In this document: positions 36,088-43,833 of the stretch, one piece after another
Numbering within the stretch: the first letter of the stretch is position 1
Layout of the letters: each line of letters starts with the position of its first letter
NCBI GenBank assembly: GCA_033763975.1
Contig: JANRJM010000016.1
Location: forward strand, 1 to 64,000
Direction: 5' to 3'
Source: Planctomycetota bacterium
Lineage (GTDB): Bacteria > Planctomycetota > Phycisphaerae > Phycisphaerales > UBA1924
DNA length: 64,000 bases
Notes under the pieces: generated by a model
Database searches by the model: none
What the model saw: only the letters and a program-made list of their open reading frames with translations
What the model was told of the DNA's origin: nothing
Position numbers and translations under genes: made by a program

Positions 36088-36399
36088 TCATGGTTCCTTG
36101 TGCTCGTCCGCCGCGTGCTCGCCGCATTCCGGGCACGGCGATTCGGTCGGAAGGCCCTCGGTAGAGTGATTGCAGAATGGGCAGAGGCGTGCGCCCGAGT
36201 TGGTTCTCTTAGGAAGGTTCTCGATCCGCAATCCGAGTACTACCAGCATGAGAGGGAAGACGAGCAATACCCATCCTGCCAACATGAATAGTCGGCTCGA
36301 CTTGTCGAAGAGTGCATAGAGAATCATGGCGGCGGACAACGCGACGAGCACCGTCGCGGCGGTTGCGAACACACGGCGTGACAAGTACTGCGACCGCAC
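36088..36399 (-). CDS. Small membrane protein with C-terminal zinc ribbon
   Basis: A 103-residue protein with two hydrophobic helices (VFATAATVLVALSAAMILYAL and LFMLAGWVLLVFPLMLVVLGL) followed by LCPFCNHST...SPCPECGEH, a CxxC...CxxC zinc ribbon facing the cytoplasm or periplasm. The start is GTG at 36399, 8 nt after the stop of the upstream small gene, suggesting coupling. The codon choice is less GC-rich than its neighbours. No family name is known to me. Confidence 0.65.
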   Translation of the reverse strand: MRSQYLSRRVFATAATVLVALSAAMILYALFDKSSRLFMLAGWVLLVFPLMLVVLGLRIENLPKRTNSGARLCPFCNHSTEGLPTESPCPECGEHAADEHKEP

Positions 36400-36407
36400 G
36401 TGTCATT

Positions 36408-36533
36408 CTAGATGTACAAGCCGCTCCGCAACTCCGTCTGGCGAGTCCAACTGCGAGCGACGGACGACTGCGCCGCGGCGGTGGCGGTCACGCCGAGTCC
36501 GAGAACGCAGATCGCTTGAACGTATCGTCGCAT
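36408..36533 (-). CDS. Short exported peptide (41 residues)
   Basis: MRRYVQAICVLGLGVTATAAAQ is a good signal peptide, and only about 19 residues (SSVARSWTRQTELRSGLYI) follow before TAG. TATCTT sits 8 nt before the ATG on the minus strand, like other leaderless starts here, which supports expression. It may be a real small exported peptide or the stump of a truncated secreted protein. Confidence 0.4.
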   Translation of the reverse strand: MRRYVQAICVLGLGVTATAAAQSSVARSWTRQTELRSGLYI

Positions 36534-36541
36534 GACGGACC

Positions 36542-36547
36542 AAGATA
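36542..36547 (-). promoter_or_regulatory. -10-like box TATCTT before the 41-residue gene
   Basis: On the minus strand TATCTT ends 8 nt before the ATG at 36533. Confidence 0.4.
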
Positions 36548-36598
36548 CCGTACTGCCGTGTCGGCGCACCATGAAAATCACCTGCTTCGCGCGATCTG

Positions 36599-36604
36599 TA
36601 TCCT
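36599..36604 (+). promoter_or_regulatory. -10-like box TATCCT, leaderless start of aroDE
   Basis: TATCCT ends 6 nt before the ATG at 36611. The same hexamer is the -10 of tRNA-Glu. Confidence 0.5.
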
Positions 36605-36610
36605 CGCCCC

Positions 36611-38299
36611 ATGACCCTCGTGTGCGTGCCCATCGCGGTGCATGACGTGCCGACGGCGTTGGCCGACGCCGAGGCCGCGCGCCTCGCGGGGGCCGATCTC
36701 GTCGAGTTCCGCGTCGACGCGATGCTGCCCGGCGGCGTCGGCGAAGCCGAGATCGGGCTGCTGCGCCGGCTGTGCGCCGATTCGCCCCTGCCGGCGATCG
36801 TGACGTGCCGCGCGGCGGCGGAGGGCGGGGCGTACGACGGGCCGGACGACGAACGCCTCGCGCTGTACGAGCACCTGGGCACGGCCGACCACCCGCCGCG
36901 GTATGTGGACTTGGAACTCGCGGCGTACGAGCGCTCGGCGAACCTGCGGCAGAAGGCGCACCTCGCGATCGACTGGCCGGCGAGGCGGCGTGCGAACGCG
37001 CCGGGGCTCGTGCTCTCGCTGCATGATTTCGGCGGACGCCCGGCGGACCTCTCGCGCCGCGTCGCGCGGCTCGCGGAGGCCGAGGCCGCGGCGGTGGTGA
37101 AGGTCGCGTACCGCGCGCGGTCGATCCGCGACAACCTGGAGTTGCTGGAGGTGCCATCGCAGACCGGCAGGCCGACGATCGCGCTGGGGATCGGCGAGTT
37201 CGGGCTGATGTCGCGCGTGCTGGCGCCGAAGTTCGGCGGGTTTCTTACATTCGCCTCGCTGCGGCGCGGCGGCGAGACGGCCCCCGGCCAGCCCACCATC
37301 GCCGACCTGCTCGGCGCGTACCGGTTCCGATCGATCGGCCCGCGCACGCGCGTGTACGGCGTCGTCGGGTGGCCTGTGGGGCACTCGCTCTCGCCCACGC
37401 TGCACAACGCCGGGTTCGAGCGCGTCGGGCACGACGGCGTGTACCTGCCGATGCCGCTGGCGGGCGCGGCGGGCGAGGAGTCGTTCGCGGCGCTCAAGGC
37501 GACGCTGCTGGAGTTCATCGAGCATCCGCGCCTGTCGTTCTGCGGCGCGAGCGTGACGATCCCGCACAAGGAATCGCTGGCGCGCCTCGCGTCAGCGCAG
37601 GGGTGGGAGGCCGACGAAGCGACGCGCGCCACCGGCGCGGCGAACACGCTGGTGGTGGAACGCGACGCGGACGACGCGCCCCAACGCGTGCGGGTGATGA
37701 ACACCGATGTGCCGGCGCTGGCCGCGAGTCTGGCCGAAGCGATGGGCACGCTCGCGGGCGCGACGGTGGGGGTGATCGGCGCGGGGGGCGTGGGGCGAGC
37801 CGCGGCGTGGGGGCTGGCGCGGGCGGGCGCGACGGTGGTGCTCTACAACCGCGATCTGTCGCGCGCGGAGGAGGTCGCGGCTCACGTGAACGGCGCGCTG
37901 CGAAGCGGGGGTGAGGGCCGGGGAAGCGCCGATCAACCCGCGGGGCGCGTGGTCGGTGCGTCGTGGGCGCTGCTTGCGAAGTCGTGCGCGGACGCGTTCG
38001 TCAACTGCACGCCCCTGGGCATGACGGGCGGGCCCGACCCGGCGGGCGCGGCGATGACGGCCGAGGCGATGCGCGGCTGCGCGTCGCTGCGCGTGGTGAT
38101 GGACACCGTGTATGCTCCGCGCGTCACGCCCCTGCTCGCGGCGGCGGGGGCGTGCGGGCTGCGGACGGTGGGGGGCCTGGACATGTTCGTGCGGCAGGCG
38201 GCGTTGCAGTTCGAGGCGTGGACGGGCCGGCCCGGGCCGCTGACGCTGTTCGGCGCGCTCGCGTCGGAGGCCGCCGCGGCGCGGGAGGGGTCGGGGTGA
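36611..38299 (+). CDS. aroDE: Bifunctional 3-dehydroquinate dehydratase (type I) / shikimate dehydrogenase
   Basis: A 562-residue fusion catalysing two successive shikimate-pathway steps. The N-terminal type I DHQase (about 1-235) has the EFRVD motif, catalytic His in LVLSLHDFGG, Schiff-base Lys in AVVKVAYRA and GQPTIADL. The C-terminal dehydrogenase (about 240-555) has YGVVGWPVGHSLSPTLHNAGF, catalytic Lys in SVTIPHKES, NADP motif GVIGAGGVGRAAAW, VNCTPLGMTGG and RQAALQFEAWTG. The usual NTDGxG appears as NTDVPA. The order is as in plant and chlamydial fusions. A roughly 25-residue insertion (GGEGRGSADQPAGR region) lies after the NADP site. Confidence 0.94.
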   Translation: MTLVCVPIAVHDVPTALADAEAARLAGADLVEFRVDAMLPGGVGEAEIGLLRRLCADSPLPAIVTCRAAAEGGAYDGPDDERLALYEHLGTADHPPRYVDLELAAYERSANLRQKAHLAIDWPARRRANAPGLVLSLHDFGGRPADLSRRVARLAEAEAAAVVKVAYRARSIRDNLELLEVPSQTGRPTIALGIGEFGLMSRVLAPKFGGFLTFASLRRGGETAPGQPTIADLLGAYRFRSIGPRTRVYGVVGWPVGHSLSPTLHNAGFERVGHDGVYLPMPLAGAAGEESFAALKATLLEFIEHPRLSFCGASVTIPHKESLARLASAQGWEADEATRATGAANTLVVERDADDAPQRVRVMNTDVPALAASLAEAMGTLAGATVGVIGAGGVGRAAAWGLARAGATVVLYNRDLSRAEEVAAHVNGALRSGGEGRGSADQPAGRVVGASWALLAKSCADAFVNCTPLGMTGGPDPAGAAMTAEAMRGCASLRVVMDTVYAPRVTPLLAAAGACGLRTVGGLDMFVRQAALQFEAWTGRPGPLTLFGALASEAAAAREGSG

Positions 38300-38709
38300 G
38301 GATGGACGAGCGTCCGGGCCCGGAAGAGTTGGATGAGCCGAACGGCGCCGCCCCGCAGGAGCAGGGCGCGTCCGGCCCCGGCACGCGCCCAGTGCTGTAC
38401 CCGAACCTGTACGTGTGGTACCTGCTGGCGTCGTCGCTCGACATCATGATGACGTACGCGATCATCTGGAAAATCGGCGGGCGCGAGGTGAATCAGATCG
38501 CGCAGCGCTTCGTGGACACGTTCGGGCACTGGGGGCTGATCGTCCTGAAGTTCACGACGGTCGTGTTCGTGATCGCGGTGTGCGAGGTGGTAGGACGCCG
38601 GAGCGAGCGGGCCGGGCGGCGGCTCGCGATCGCGGCGATCGCGCTGTCGGCGTTCCCGGTGGGGTACGGCGTGGTGCAGATCGTTGCGTGGACCCACCTG
38701 TGGGGCTAG
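38296..38709 (+). CDS. Small polytopic membrane protein (DUF5658-like)
   Basis: A 137-residue protein. An acidic/Pro N-terminus (about 1-32) is followed by three hydrophobic helices (LYVWYLLASSLDIMMTYAIIW, LIVLKFTTVVFVIAVCEVV, LAIAAIALSAFPVGYGVVQIVAW). The pattern with DIMMTY in helix 1, NQIAQ and LKF in helix 2 resembles DUF5658 proteins of unknown function. The GTG at 38296 overlaps the aroDE stop (GTGA) after GGAGGGG. An ATG two codons on (38302) is an alternative. Confidence 0.65.
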   Translation: MRMDERPGPEELDEPNGAAPQEQGASGPGTRPVLYPNLYVWYLLASSLDIMMTYAIIWKIGGREVNQIAQRFVDTFGHWGLIVLKFTTVVFVIAVCEVVGRRSERAGRRLAIAAIALSAFPVGYGVVQIVAWTHLWG

Positions 38710-38725
38710 GCGGCGGCGAGGGCGT

Positions 38726-39241
38726 TCAGGCCGGGCATTCCACGCCGCCCATGCGCAGCAGCGTGCGGAACGCGTCGCCGAAGACGAAGTTGTGCGCGGG
38801 GAACTCGATGCCCGCCATGTTGCGATCGGCGTAGCTGAACATCATGTCGACGGCGCCGATGGTGCGCGGCTCGGCGGGGTGGGCCGGGTCGATGAGCTCG
38901 ACACGGGCGGTGGTCGCCGCCCCCACGCGGTCCATCTGCACCACGTCGCAGGTGTAGCGCAGCGTGAAGCCCGGGGAGACGTCCTCGGTCAGCTCGGCGC
39001 GGCTGATCTTGGCGAGCACGACCTTCTCGCGGAAGCCCTCCGCGTGCCCCACGAGCATGCCCGCCGACTGCGCCACGCCCTCCAGGATCAGGCTCGCGGG
39101 CATCAGCGGCAGCGCCGGCCGATCGGCGCACGCCGGGAAGTGATCGCCCAGGTGCTCCTCGGCCAGCGAGACGTTCTTGATGGTGACGATCCGCTCTCGC
39201 GGACGGAGTTGAAGGACCCGGTCGATCCACATCCAGCGCAT
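38726..39241 (-). CDS. FabZ-like hot-dog dehydratase (proximal to ACP)
   Basis: A 171-residue hot-dog-fold protein similar to 3-hydroxyacyl-ACP dehydratase: IVTIKNVSLAEEHLGDHFP, then PLMPASLILEGVAQSAGMLVGH with Glu in the position of the catalytic FabZ acid, and FRTLLRMGG at the end. The active-site His is in GDHFP. Together with the ACP gene (32 nt upstream) and the second FabZ-like gene it forms a three-gene operon. Confidence 0.82.
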   Translation of the reverse strand: MRWMWIDRVLQLRPRERIVTIKNVSLAEEHLGDHFPACADRPALPLMPASLILEGVAQSAGMLVGHAEGFREKVVLAKISRAELTEDVSPGFTLRYTCDVVQMDRVGAATTARVELIDPAHPAEPRTIGAVDMMFSYADRNMAGIEFPAHNFVFGDAFRTLLRMGGVECPA

Positions 39242-39273
39242 GCGCGGAGGCTCCCTCGCATCGGGCGGGCACG

Positions 39274-39660
39274 CTAGGCCTTCGCGAGGCGCGCCTGCAC
39301 GAACTTCACCAGCGATTCGACCGTGAACAGCTCCGCGACCTTCGTGATCTGCGGATCCTGCTCCCACGCGCTGAAGTCCACGTGCGGCATGCGGTCCTTG
39401 AGCATCGAGATACCGCGGGGCGTCACCTTCCCGTTCTGCACGTACTGCGGGTCCTGCGCCACGTTGTCGGGGAACAGCTCGCCCTGCGGGATCTTCATCG
39501 AGAAGGCCTGCTCGAGCTTGAACACGATGTCCAGGAAGTCGATCGACTCCGCCCCCAGGTCCTTTGTCAGCACCGCCTCGGGGGTCACTTCTTCTTCGTC
39601 GACCGCCAGGGCGTCGACGAGGATCGTGCGGACCTTTTCGAAAATCTCGTCGCGTGTCAT
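39274..39660 (-). CDS. Acyl carrier protein (extended)
   Basis: A 128-residue ACP. The pantetheine Ser is in DLGAESIDFLDIVFKLEQAF, the DSL motif written as ESI. It is acidic and helical like ACPs but has about 45 extra residues in the middle and C-terminus (FPDNVAQDPQYVQNGKVTPRG). Such long ACPs belong to dedicated lipid or polyketide-like systems and not to the main FabD/F/G set. It sits between two hot-dog genes on the minus strand, so the acyl chain it holds is presumably processed by them. Confidence 0.85.
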   Translation of the reverse strand: MTRDEIFEKVRTILVDALAVDEEEVTPEAVLTKDLGAESIDFLDIVFKLEQAFSMKIPQGELFPDNVAQDPQYVQNGKVTPRGISMLKDRMPHVDFSAWEQDPQITKVAELFTVESLVKFVQARLAKA

Positions 39661-39739
39661 CGTCTCGGTCTCTCCAGCGTCCCGCGGTGCGCTCGCGAGC
39701 GGCGCCTCGCGGAGTGCCTTCCCGCGGACGCGGTTCGAA

Positions 39740-40186
39740 CTAGCATGATACCGCCGACTCGCGTGCGGAAGCCAACGGGGCCTCCGCCAGGCGCACCGGC
39801 CGAAGAATGAACCGCCCGCTGACGGCGGTGGGGAGGTCGGCCGCCGGGATTCCCGCCTCCACGAGCAGGCCCTCGCCTCGGAACTCCAGCGACCCGTCGT
39901 CCAGGGCCTTGAGCAGCGAGACCTCGACGCGCAGCGACGCCCCGGGCTTGACAAACCGTCCGTACTTGAGCGCCCGCACTTGTCCCAGCACGGCCCGGTG
40001 CATGCCCCGCGCGTCGCACAGTCGCCGGGCCGCCTGCACCATCGCCTCGAGCATCAGCACCCCCGGCAGCACCGGGAACGTCGGGAAGTGGTCCTGCAGA
40101 TACTCCTCCGCCGCGGTGACCTGCTTCAGCGTCACGATGCGCTCGGGAGTCTGCTCCAGTACGCGGTCGACAAGGTCGAAGTGCAC
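39740..40186 (-). CDS. 3-hydroxyacyl-ACP dehydratase, FabZ type
   Basis: A 148-residue hot-dog protein with IVTLKQVTAAEEYLQDHFPTFPVLPGVLMLEAMVQAARRL, the FabZ signature with catalytic His (DHFP) and Glu (MLEAM). The GTG start at 40186 has TAGGAT 6 nt upstream and is divergent from recO over a 29-bp spacer. It is the first gene of the FabZ-ACP-FabZ operon. No ketosynthase or ketoreductase is next to it. Confidence 0.85.
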   Translation of the reverse strand: MHFDLVDRVLEQTPERIVTLKQVTAAEEYLQDHFPTFPVLPGVLMLEAMVQAARRLCDARGMHRAVLGQVRALKYGRFVKPGASLRVEVSLLKALDDGSLEFRGEGLLVEAGIPAADLPTAVSGRFILRPVRLAEAPLASARESAVSC

Positions 40187-40192
40187 GGGTCC

Positions 40193-40198
40193 ATCCTA
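40193..40198 (-). promoter_or_regulatory. -10-like box TAGGAT, leaderless start of the FabZ operon
   Basis: On the minus strand TAGGAT ends 6 nt before the GTG at 40186. Confidence 0.5.
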
Positions 40199-40204
40199 CC
40201 CCAC

Positions 40205-40210
40205 TACGCT
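40205..40210 (+). promoter_or_regulatory. -10-like box TACGCT, leaderless start of recO
   Basis: TACGCT ends 5 nt before the GTG at 40216. It is back to back with the minus-strand box at 40193-40198, so each promoter's -35 region must lie in the other gene. Confidence 0.5.
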
Positions 40211-40215
40211 GGGCG

Positions 40216-40962
40216 GTGCCCGTCATCGGCGATGAGGGGGTCTGCCTGCGTGTCTGGGACTGGTCCGAGACCAGCCAGACCCTCGCGGTCTTCTCGCGCC
40301 AGCACGGCGTGCTCCGCTGCGTCGCGAAAGGCTCCAAGCGAGGCGACACCCGGTTCTCCGGCGGGATCGAGCCCCTCACCCGCGCCGAGTTCCAGGTGAG
40401 CGTCCGCAAGTCCGACGCCATGTCGGTGCTGGCCTCCTGGGAACTCGCCGAGGTCTTCCCCGCCGCCCGCCGTTCGCTCGAGGCCTTCTACGCCGGCACC
40501 ACGATGCTCGACGCCGTGCGACACTGCCTCCACGAGCAGGACCCGCACCCGGACCTATACGACGCGCTGCTGCGCGACCTGCGGGGCCTCGACGCCCCCG
40601 CGGGCCCCGGCCCCGCGCTGCTCGGTTTCCTCTGGAGCACGCTCGCCGACACCGGGCACGCCCCCGAACTTGCCCGCGACGTCGGCGCGGGGACCGACCT
40701 GCCCGCCGCGCCGTCGTACGTCTTCGACGCCCGGCGGGGCGGGCTCACCACCGACGCCCCCGCCAACGCCGAGCGCCCCGGCGCCTGGCGCATCCGCGCC
40801 GAAACGGTCGACCTGCTCCGCGCCGTCAGCACCGGGTCGTCCAGCGCGGCCCCGCCCGCCGCGGTCGATCGCGCCACGCGTCTGCTCGCCCTGTGCTTCC
40901 GCGAGGTGTTCGGCGTCGAGCCCCCGACGTTCCGCCGCCTGCTCGGGACCGACGCCAAGTAG
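40216..40962 (+). CDS. recO: DNA repair protein RecO
   Basis: A 248-residue protein. The N-terminal OB-fold begins VIGDEGVCLRVWDWSETSQTLAVFSRQHGVLRCVAKGSKR, characteristic of RecO, and an Arg-rich loop and helical C-terminal domain follow (LLRDLRGLDAPAGPGPALLGFLWSTLADTGHAPEL). RecO loads RecA with RecR in gap repair. The zinc-finger cysteines of some RecO proteins are absent. GTG start. Confidence 0.88.
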   Translation: MPVIGDEGVCLRVWDWSETSQTLAVFSRQHGVLRCVAKGSKRGDTRFSGGIEPLTRAEFQVSVRKSDAMSVLASWELAEVFPAARRSLEAFYAGTTMLDAVRHCLHEQDPHPDLYDALLRDLRGLDAPAGPGPALLGFLWSTLADTGHAPELARDVGAGTDLPAAPSYVFDARRGGLTTDAPANAERPGAWRIRAETVDLLRAVSTGSSSAAPPAAVDRATRLLALCFREVFGVEPPTFRRLLGTDAK

Positions 40963-40974
40963 GCCCCCGGCCCG

Positions 40975-42198
40975 CTAGCCCGCGGGCAAGAGGCGACCGA
41001 CCGTGACGGGCCGCACCGGGAACTCGCCCCGCAGGGCACGCAGGTTGTCGAGCGTCACGCCCGAGAGCATCGCGAGTTCTTCTTCCAGCGTCGCGTACCG
41101 CCCGAGGTAGGTCCACAGACGCCCCAGGCGCTGCATGCGGTCGTGGGGGCGTTCGCCGTTGATCGTCGCGCTGGTGATCATCTTCTCGCGCAGGCGCTCG
41201 AGGTCGGCGGGCTCCAGCGAATCCGAGAGCGTCCGCATCTCGCGCTCCAGGATCTCCCACGCCTCGTCCACACGCGCGGGGTGCAGCGTCGCGAACACCA
41301 TGAAGTCGCCCAGCCCGTCGTGCGGGTCAAAGCTCGCCTGCGCGTCGTCCGCGATTCCAGGCTCGATCAGGCTCCAGTGCAGGCGGCTGTTGTCGCCCCC
41401 GCCGAGCACGTGCGCCAGGATCGACGCGGCGTACCGCCGGTCGTCCGCCATCGCCGGCGCCGGGCACATCGCGAGCACGTAGGCCTGTGTCACCTTCTCC
41501 GAGCGCAGCTCGAACGTCCCCCCCGCGATCGCCGGCGGGCGCGGGTCGCGGTCGGCGCGCGTCGGTGACCACGAGGCGGTCAGCGCTTCCAGTTGGCGGC
41601 ACGCCGCCTCGAAGTCCACGTTCCCCGCCAGCGCCACCACCGTGTTGTCCGGCGAGTATCGCGCGTCGAAGTACGCCCGCATCTGCTCGGCGCGCATGGC
41701 CCCGATCGTCTGCGGCGTGCCCAGCACGCGGTGCGACACCGGGTGGTTCCCGAAGTGTCGCTCCAGCGTCTCCTCGAACAGCACCCAGAACGGGTTGTCG
41801 TGGTACATCGCGATCTCTTCGAGGATCACCCCGCGCTCCACCTCGAACTCCTCGGGCGCGAGCGTCGGACGCATCATCCGCCCCAGCAGCTCCAGCGCCC
41901 GCGGGAACTGCTCGGGCAGCGCGTCGGCGTAGAAGCACGTGATCTCGTTCGACGTGTACGCGTTGTTTCGCGCCCCGATCTCGTCGAACGCCCGGTTCAA
42001 CTGCTCGGCGCTCAGCCCCGCGCACCCCTTGAACATCATGTGCTCGAGGAAGTGGCTGACCCCCATGATCTCGCGCGGCTCGTCTCGCGCGCCCGTGCGC
42101 ACGAAGAAACCCCCCGCCGCGGTGTGCGCCGCGGGCGAGCACTCCGCCAGGATCGTCAAACCGTTCGCAAGTCGGTGCAGGCGATACTCGTACGACAC
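40975..42198 (-). CDS. M16 family metallopeptidase
   Basis: A 407-residue protein with the inverted zinc motif HFLEH in GVSHFLEHMMFKG and the downstream Glu in the EERGVILEEIAMY-type stretch. The C-terminal half is the non-catalytic M16 lobe (VTQAYVLAMCPAPAM, VLGGGDNSRLHWSLIE). It resembles the mitochondrial-processing-peptidase/PqqL-like branch and may be a cytoplasmic or periplasmic oligopeptidase; no signal peptide is seen. The GTG at 42198 (VSYEYRLHRLANGL) was preferred to an ATG 90 nt upstream, because TACCCT lies 5 nt before it. Confidence 0.9.
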   Translation of the reverse strand: MSYEYRLHRLANGLTILAECSPAAHTAAGGFFVRTGARDEPREIMGVSHFLEHMMFKGCAGLSAEQLNRAFDEIGARNNAYTSNEITCFYADALPEQFPRALELLGRMMRPTLAPEEFEVERGVILEEIAMYHDNPFWVLFEETLERHFGNHPVSHRVLGTPQTIGAMRAEQMRAYFDARYSPDNTVVALAGNVDFEAACRQLEALTASWSPTRADRDPRPPAIAGGTFELRSEKVTQAYVLAMCPAPAMADDRRYAASILAHVLGGGDNSRLHWSLIEPGIADDAQASFDPHDGLGDFMVFATLHPARVDEAWEILEREMRTLSDSLEPADLERLREKMITSATINGERPHDRMQRLGRLWTYLGRYATLEEELAMLSGVTLDNLRALRGEFPVRPVTVGRLLPAG

Positions 42199-42203
42199 GG
42201 GCG

Positions 42204-42209
42204 AGGGTA
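42204..42209 (-). promoter_or_regulatory. -10-like box TACCCT, leaderless start of M16 peptidase
   Basis: On the minus strand TACCCT ends 5 nt before the GTG at 42198. Confidence 0.45.
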
Positions 42210-42396
42210 CGGCCCCTCGCGCCCCGCCCGGAGCCCCCCGCGCCCGCCGCCCCACGTCCGAGAGTTCCCAGAACAACCACCGGCACACTTCGTGTGGTCA
42301 AAGTTCGGCTATCAGTCACGCGGCGATTTGCTATATTCCCGGCGTCCGGCCGCCCCCGGGAGCGGGCAACGCCGGACGCACGTCCTGGGAGTCCGC

Positions 42397-43833
42397 ATGG
42401 AACGAGATAGCCGGTTCGAGGCGCTCGAGCGCCGCGTGGTGCTGGACGGGCACCTCACGAATGTCCTGTACTACCCCGAAGGCTTCACCAGCGCGAACGT
42501 GAACGAGTACGTTCCGATCACCAACCCCAACGACGTTGCCGTCGAGTTCGAACTGCACGCGCGATACGAGTGGGGCGAGCGCGACGCGCTGATCGCCCGC
42601 GGGACCATCGCGCCGCGCTCGCGCGACGGCGTCACGATCTCGGAGATCACCCGCCCGGACGACCGCCTCGTGCGGACGGACGTCCCGTACGCCCTGGTGC
42701 TCCGGTCCACCATGCCGCTGGCCGCCACCCTCAGCCACTACGACTTCGGCACGGCGGTGGGCGAGTCGTTCGTCGCGACGACGGGCCCTCTCTGGTCGTT
42801 CGCCGACGGCCGCAAGGACTCTGCCGGATCGCGCGACTTCATCCTGGTCTTCAACCCGAACGCGACCGTCGCGAACGTCACGCTGACGGTGATGGACTCG
42901 GCCGGGGGCATCACGACCCGCTCGATCGTGGTCGAGGCGGAGCGACGCGCGGGGTGGAGCCTGGACGACATCCCGGGGATCGCGCCCGGCGCGTTCGCCG
43001 CCACGGTCGTGTCGGACGTGCCCATCGTCGCCGCCCAGTCGCACTACGAACTGGAGTCGCAGCGCGGGTACGGGCTGATCGGCACCGTCGGCGGTGGCTC
43101 GCTGGCCGGCGTGCTGCCCACCATCGATTTCGACGACTCGTTCTACGAGATCAACGGGGATGAGCCCAGCGGGGTGCGATTCGAGGGCAACGCGTTCGTC
43201 TCGATCGTGAACCCCAACGGGGCGCCCGCGACCGTGACCCTCACGTTCCTGCTCGACGAATCGGGCTCGGGCGATCCGCCCCCGATCCGGCGCGTCGCCA
43301 TCGTCCCGGCGCAGTCGCGCTCGCAGATCTCCATCCGTGACCTGGGCGTCGCGCAGGACGTGGAGATCGCCGTGGTGTACCGGTCGAACGTGCCCGTGAC
43401 GGTGTCGGGGTCGGTGTATCAGGGCCGCGATGGGACGGGCTTCAACGCGGCGACGCAGGCCGCGACGACGTGGGACTTCGGCGAGGGGTTCATGAGCCGC
43501 TCTCGGGCGGGGCGCGAGGTCGAGGAGGACATCTACGTCTTCAACCCGACGAGCCAGGACGTCTCCGTGACGGTGACGTTCTTCATGCTCGATGGGACCA
43601 CGCGCACGATCTCCGATGACATCAGTTCCCTCGAGGTCGAGGACATCAAGATCCACGAGCTCGCGGAGTTCATCACCGGGCCGGAGAACCAGTTCTTCGG
43701 CTTCCGCGTCACGTCGCCCTCGCCCATCGTGGCGAGCGTCGAGCACTGGGACGGCAGCATCGGCGGCGGGTTCTCAACCTTCGGCATGCCGCGCGGCACG
43801 GTGGTGGACCTCGCCTCGGTTCTCGCGATCTAG
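42397..43833 (+). CDS. LEPR-XLL-like surface/secreted protein with beta-sandwich repeats
   Basis: A 478-residue protein. It begins MERDSRFEALERRVVLDGHLTN, close to the planctomycetal LEPR-XLL motif found at the N-terminus of exported giant proteins. The body has about four repeats of the type IVNPNxxxATVTLTFL / NPTSQDVSVTVTFF and SHYxL/EHWDGS, the pattern of the DUF5719-like beta-sandwich. No signal peptide of the usual form or anchor is seen. A TATATT box (about 42332) precedes it by 60 nt. Its stop shares CTAG with the convergent thiE stop. Confidence 0.72.
   Translation: MERDSRFEALERRVVLDGHLTNVLYYPEGFTSANVNEYVPITNPNDVAVEFELHARYEWGERDALIARGTIAPRSRDGVTISEITRPDDRLVRTDVPYALVLRSTMPLAATLSHYDFGTAVGESFVATTGPLWSFADGRKDSAGSRDFILVFNPNATVANVTLTVMDSAGGITTRSIVVEAERRAGWSLDDIPGIAPGAFAATVVSDVPIVAAQSHYELESQRGYGLIGTVGGGSLAGVLPTIDFDDSFYEINGDEPSGVRFEGNAFVSIVNPNGAPATVTLTFLLDESGSGDPPPIRRVAIVPAQSRSQISIRDLGVAQDVEIAVVYRSNVPVTVSGSVYQGRDGTGFNAATQAATTWDFGEGFMSRSRAGREVEEDIYVFNPTSQDVSVTVTFFMLDGTTRTISDDISSLEVEDIKIHELAEFITGPENQFFGFRVTSPSPIVASVEHWDGSIGGGFSTFGMPRGTVVDLASVLAI

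Larger units (their letters stand above)
36001..36610. other. Lower-GC islet between the flavoprotein and aroDE
   Basis: About 600 bases that are visibly less GC-rich than both flanks and use A/T-ending codons. It holds two small minus-strand genes (36088-36399 and 36408-36533). It may be a recent insertion or the remains of a larger element. No IS ends or direct repeats were seen. Confidence 0.5.

Noticed and set aside
36209-36406. 65-codon frame starting ATGACACGTG
   Set aside because: It overlaps the 103-residue membrane/zinc-ribbon gene in another frame and has no features.
42199-42288. Longer M16 peptidase from ATG at 42288
   Set aside because: The added residues are Arg/Gly-rich and would place the TACCCT box inside the gene; the GTG at 42198 gives the family's normal N-terminus.
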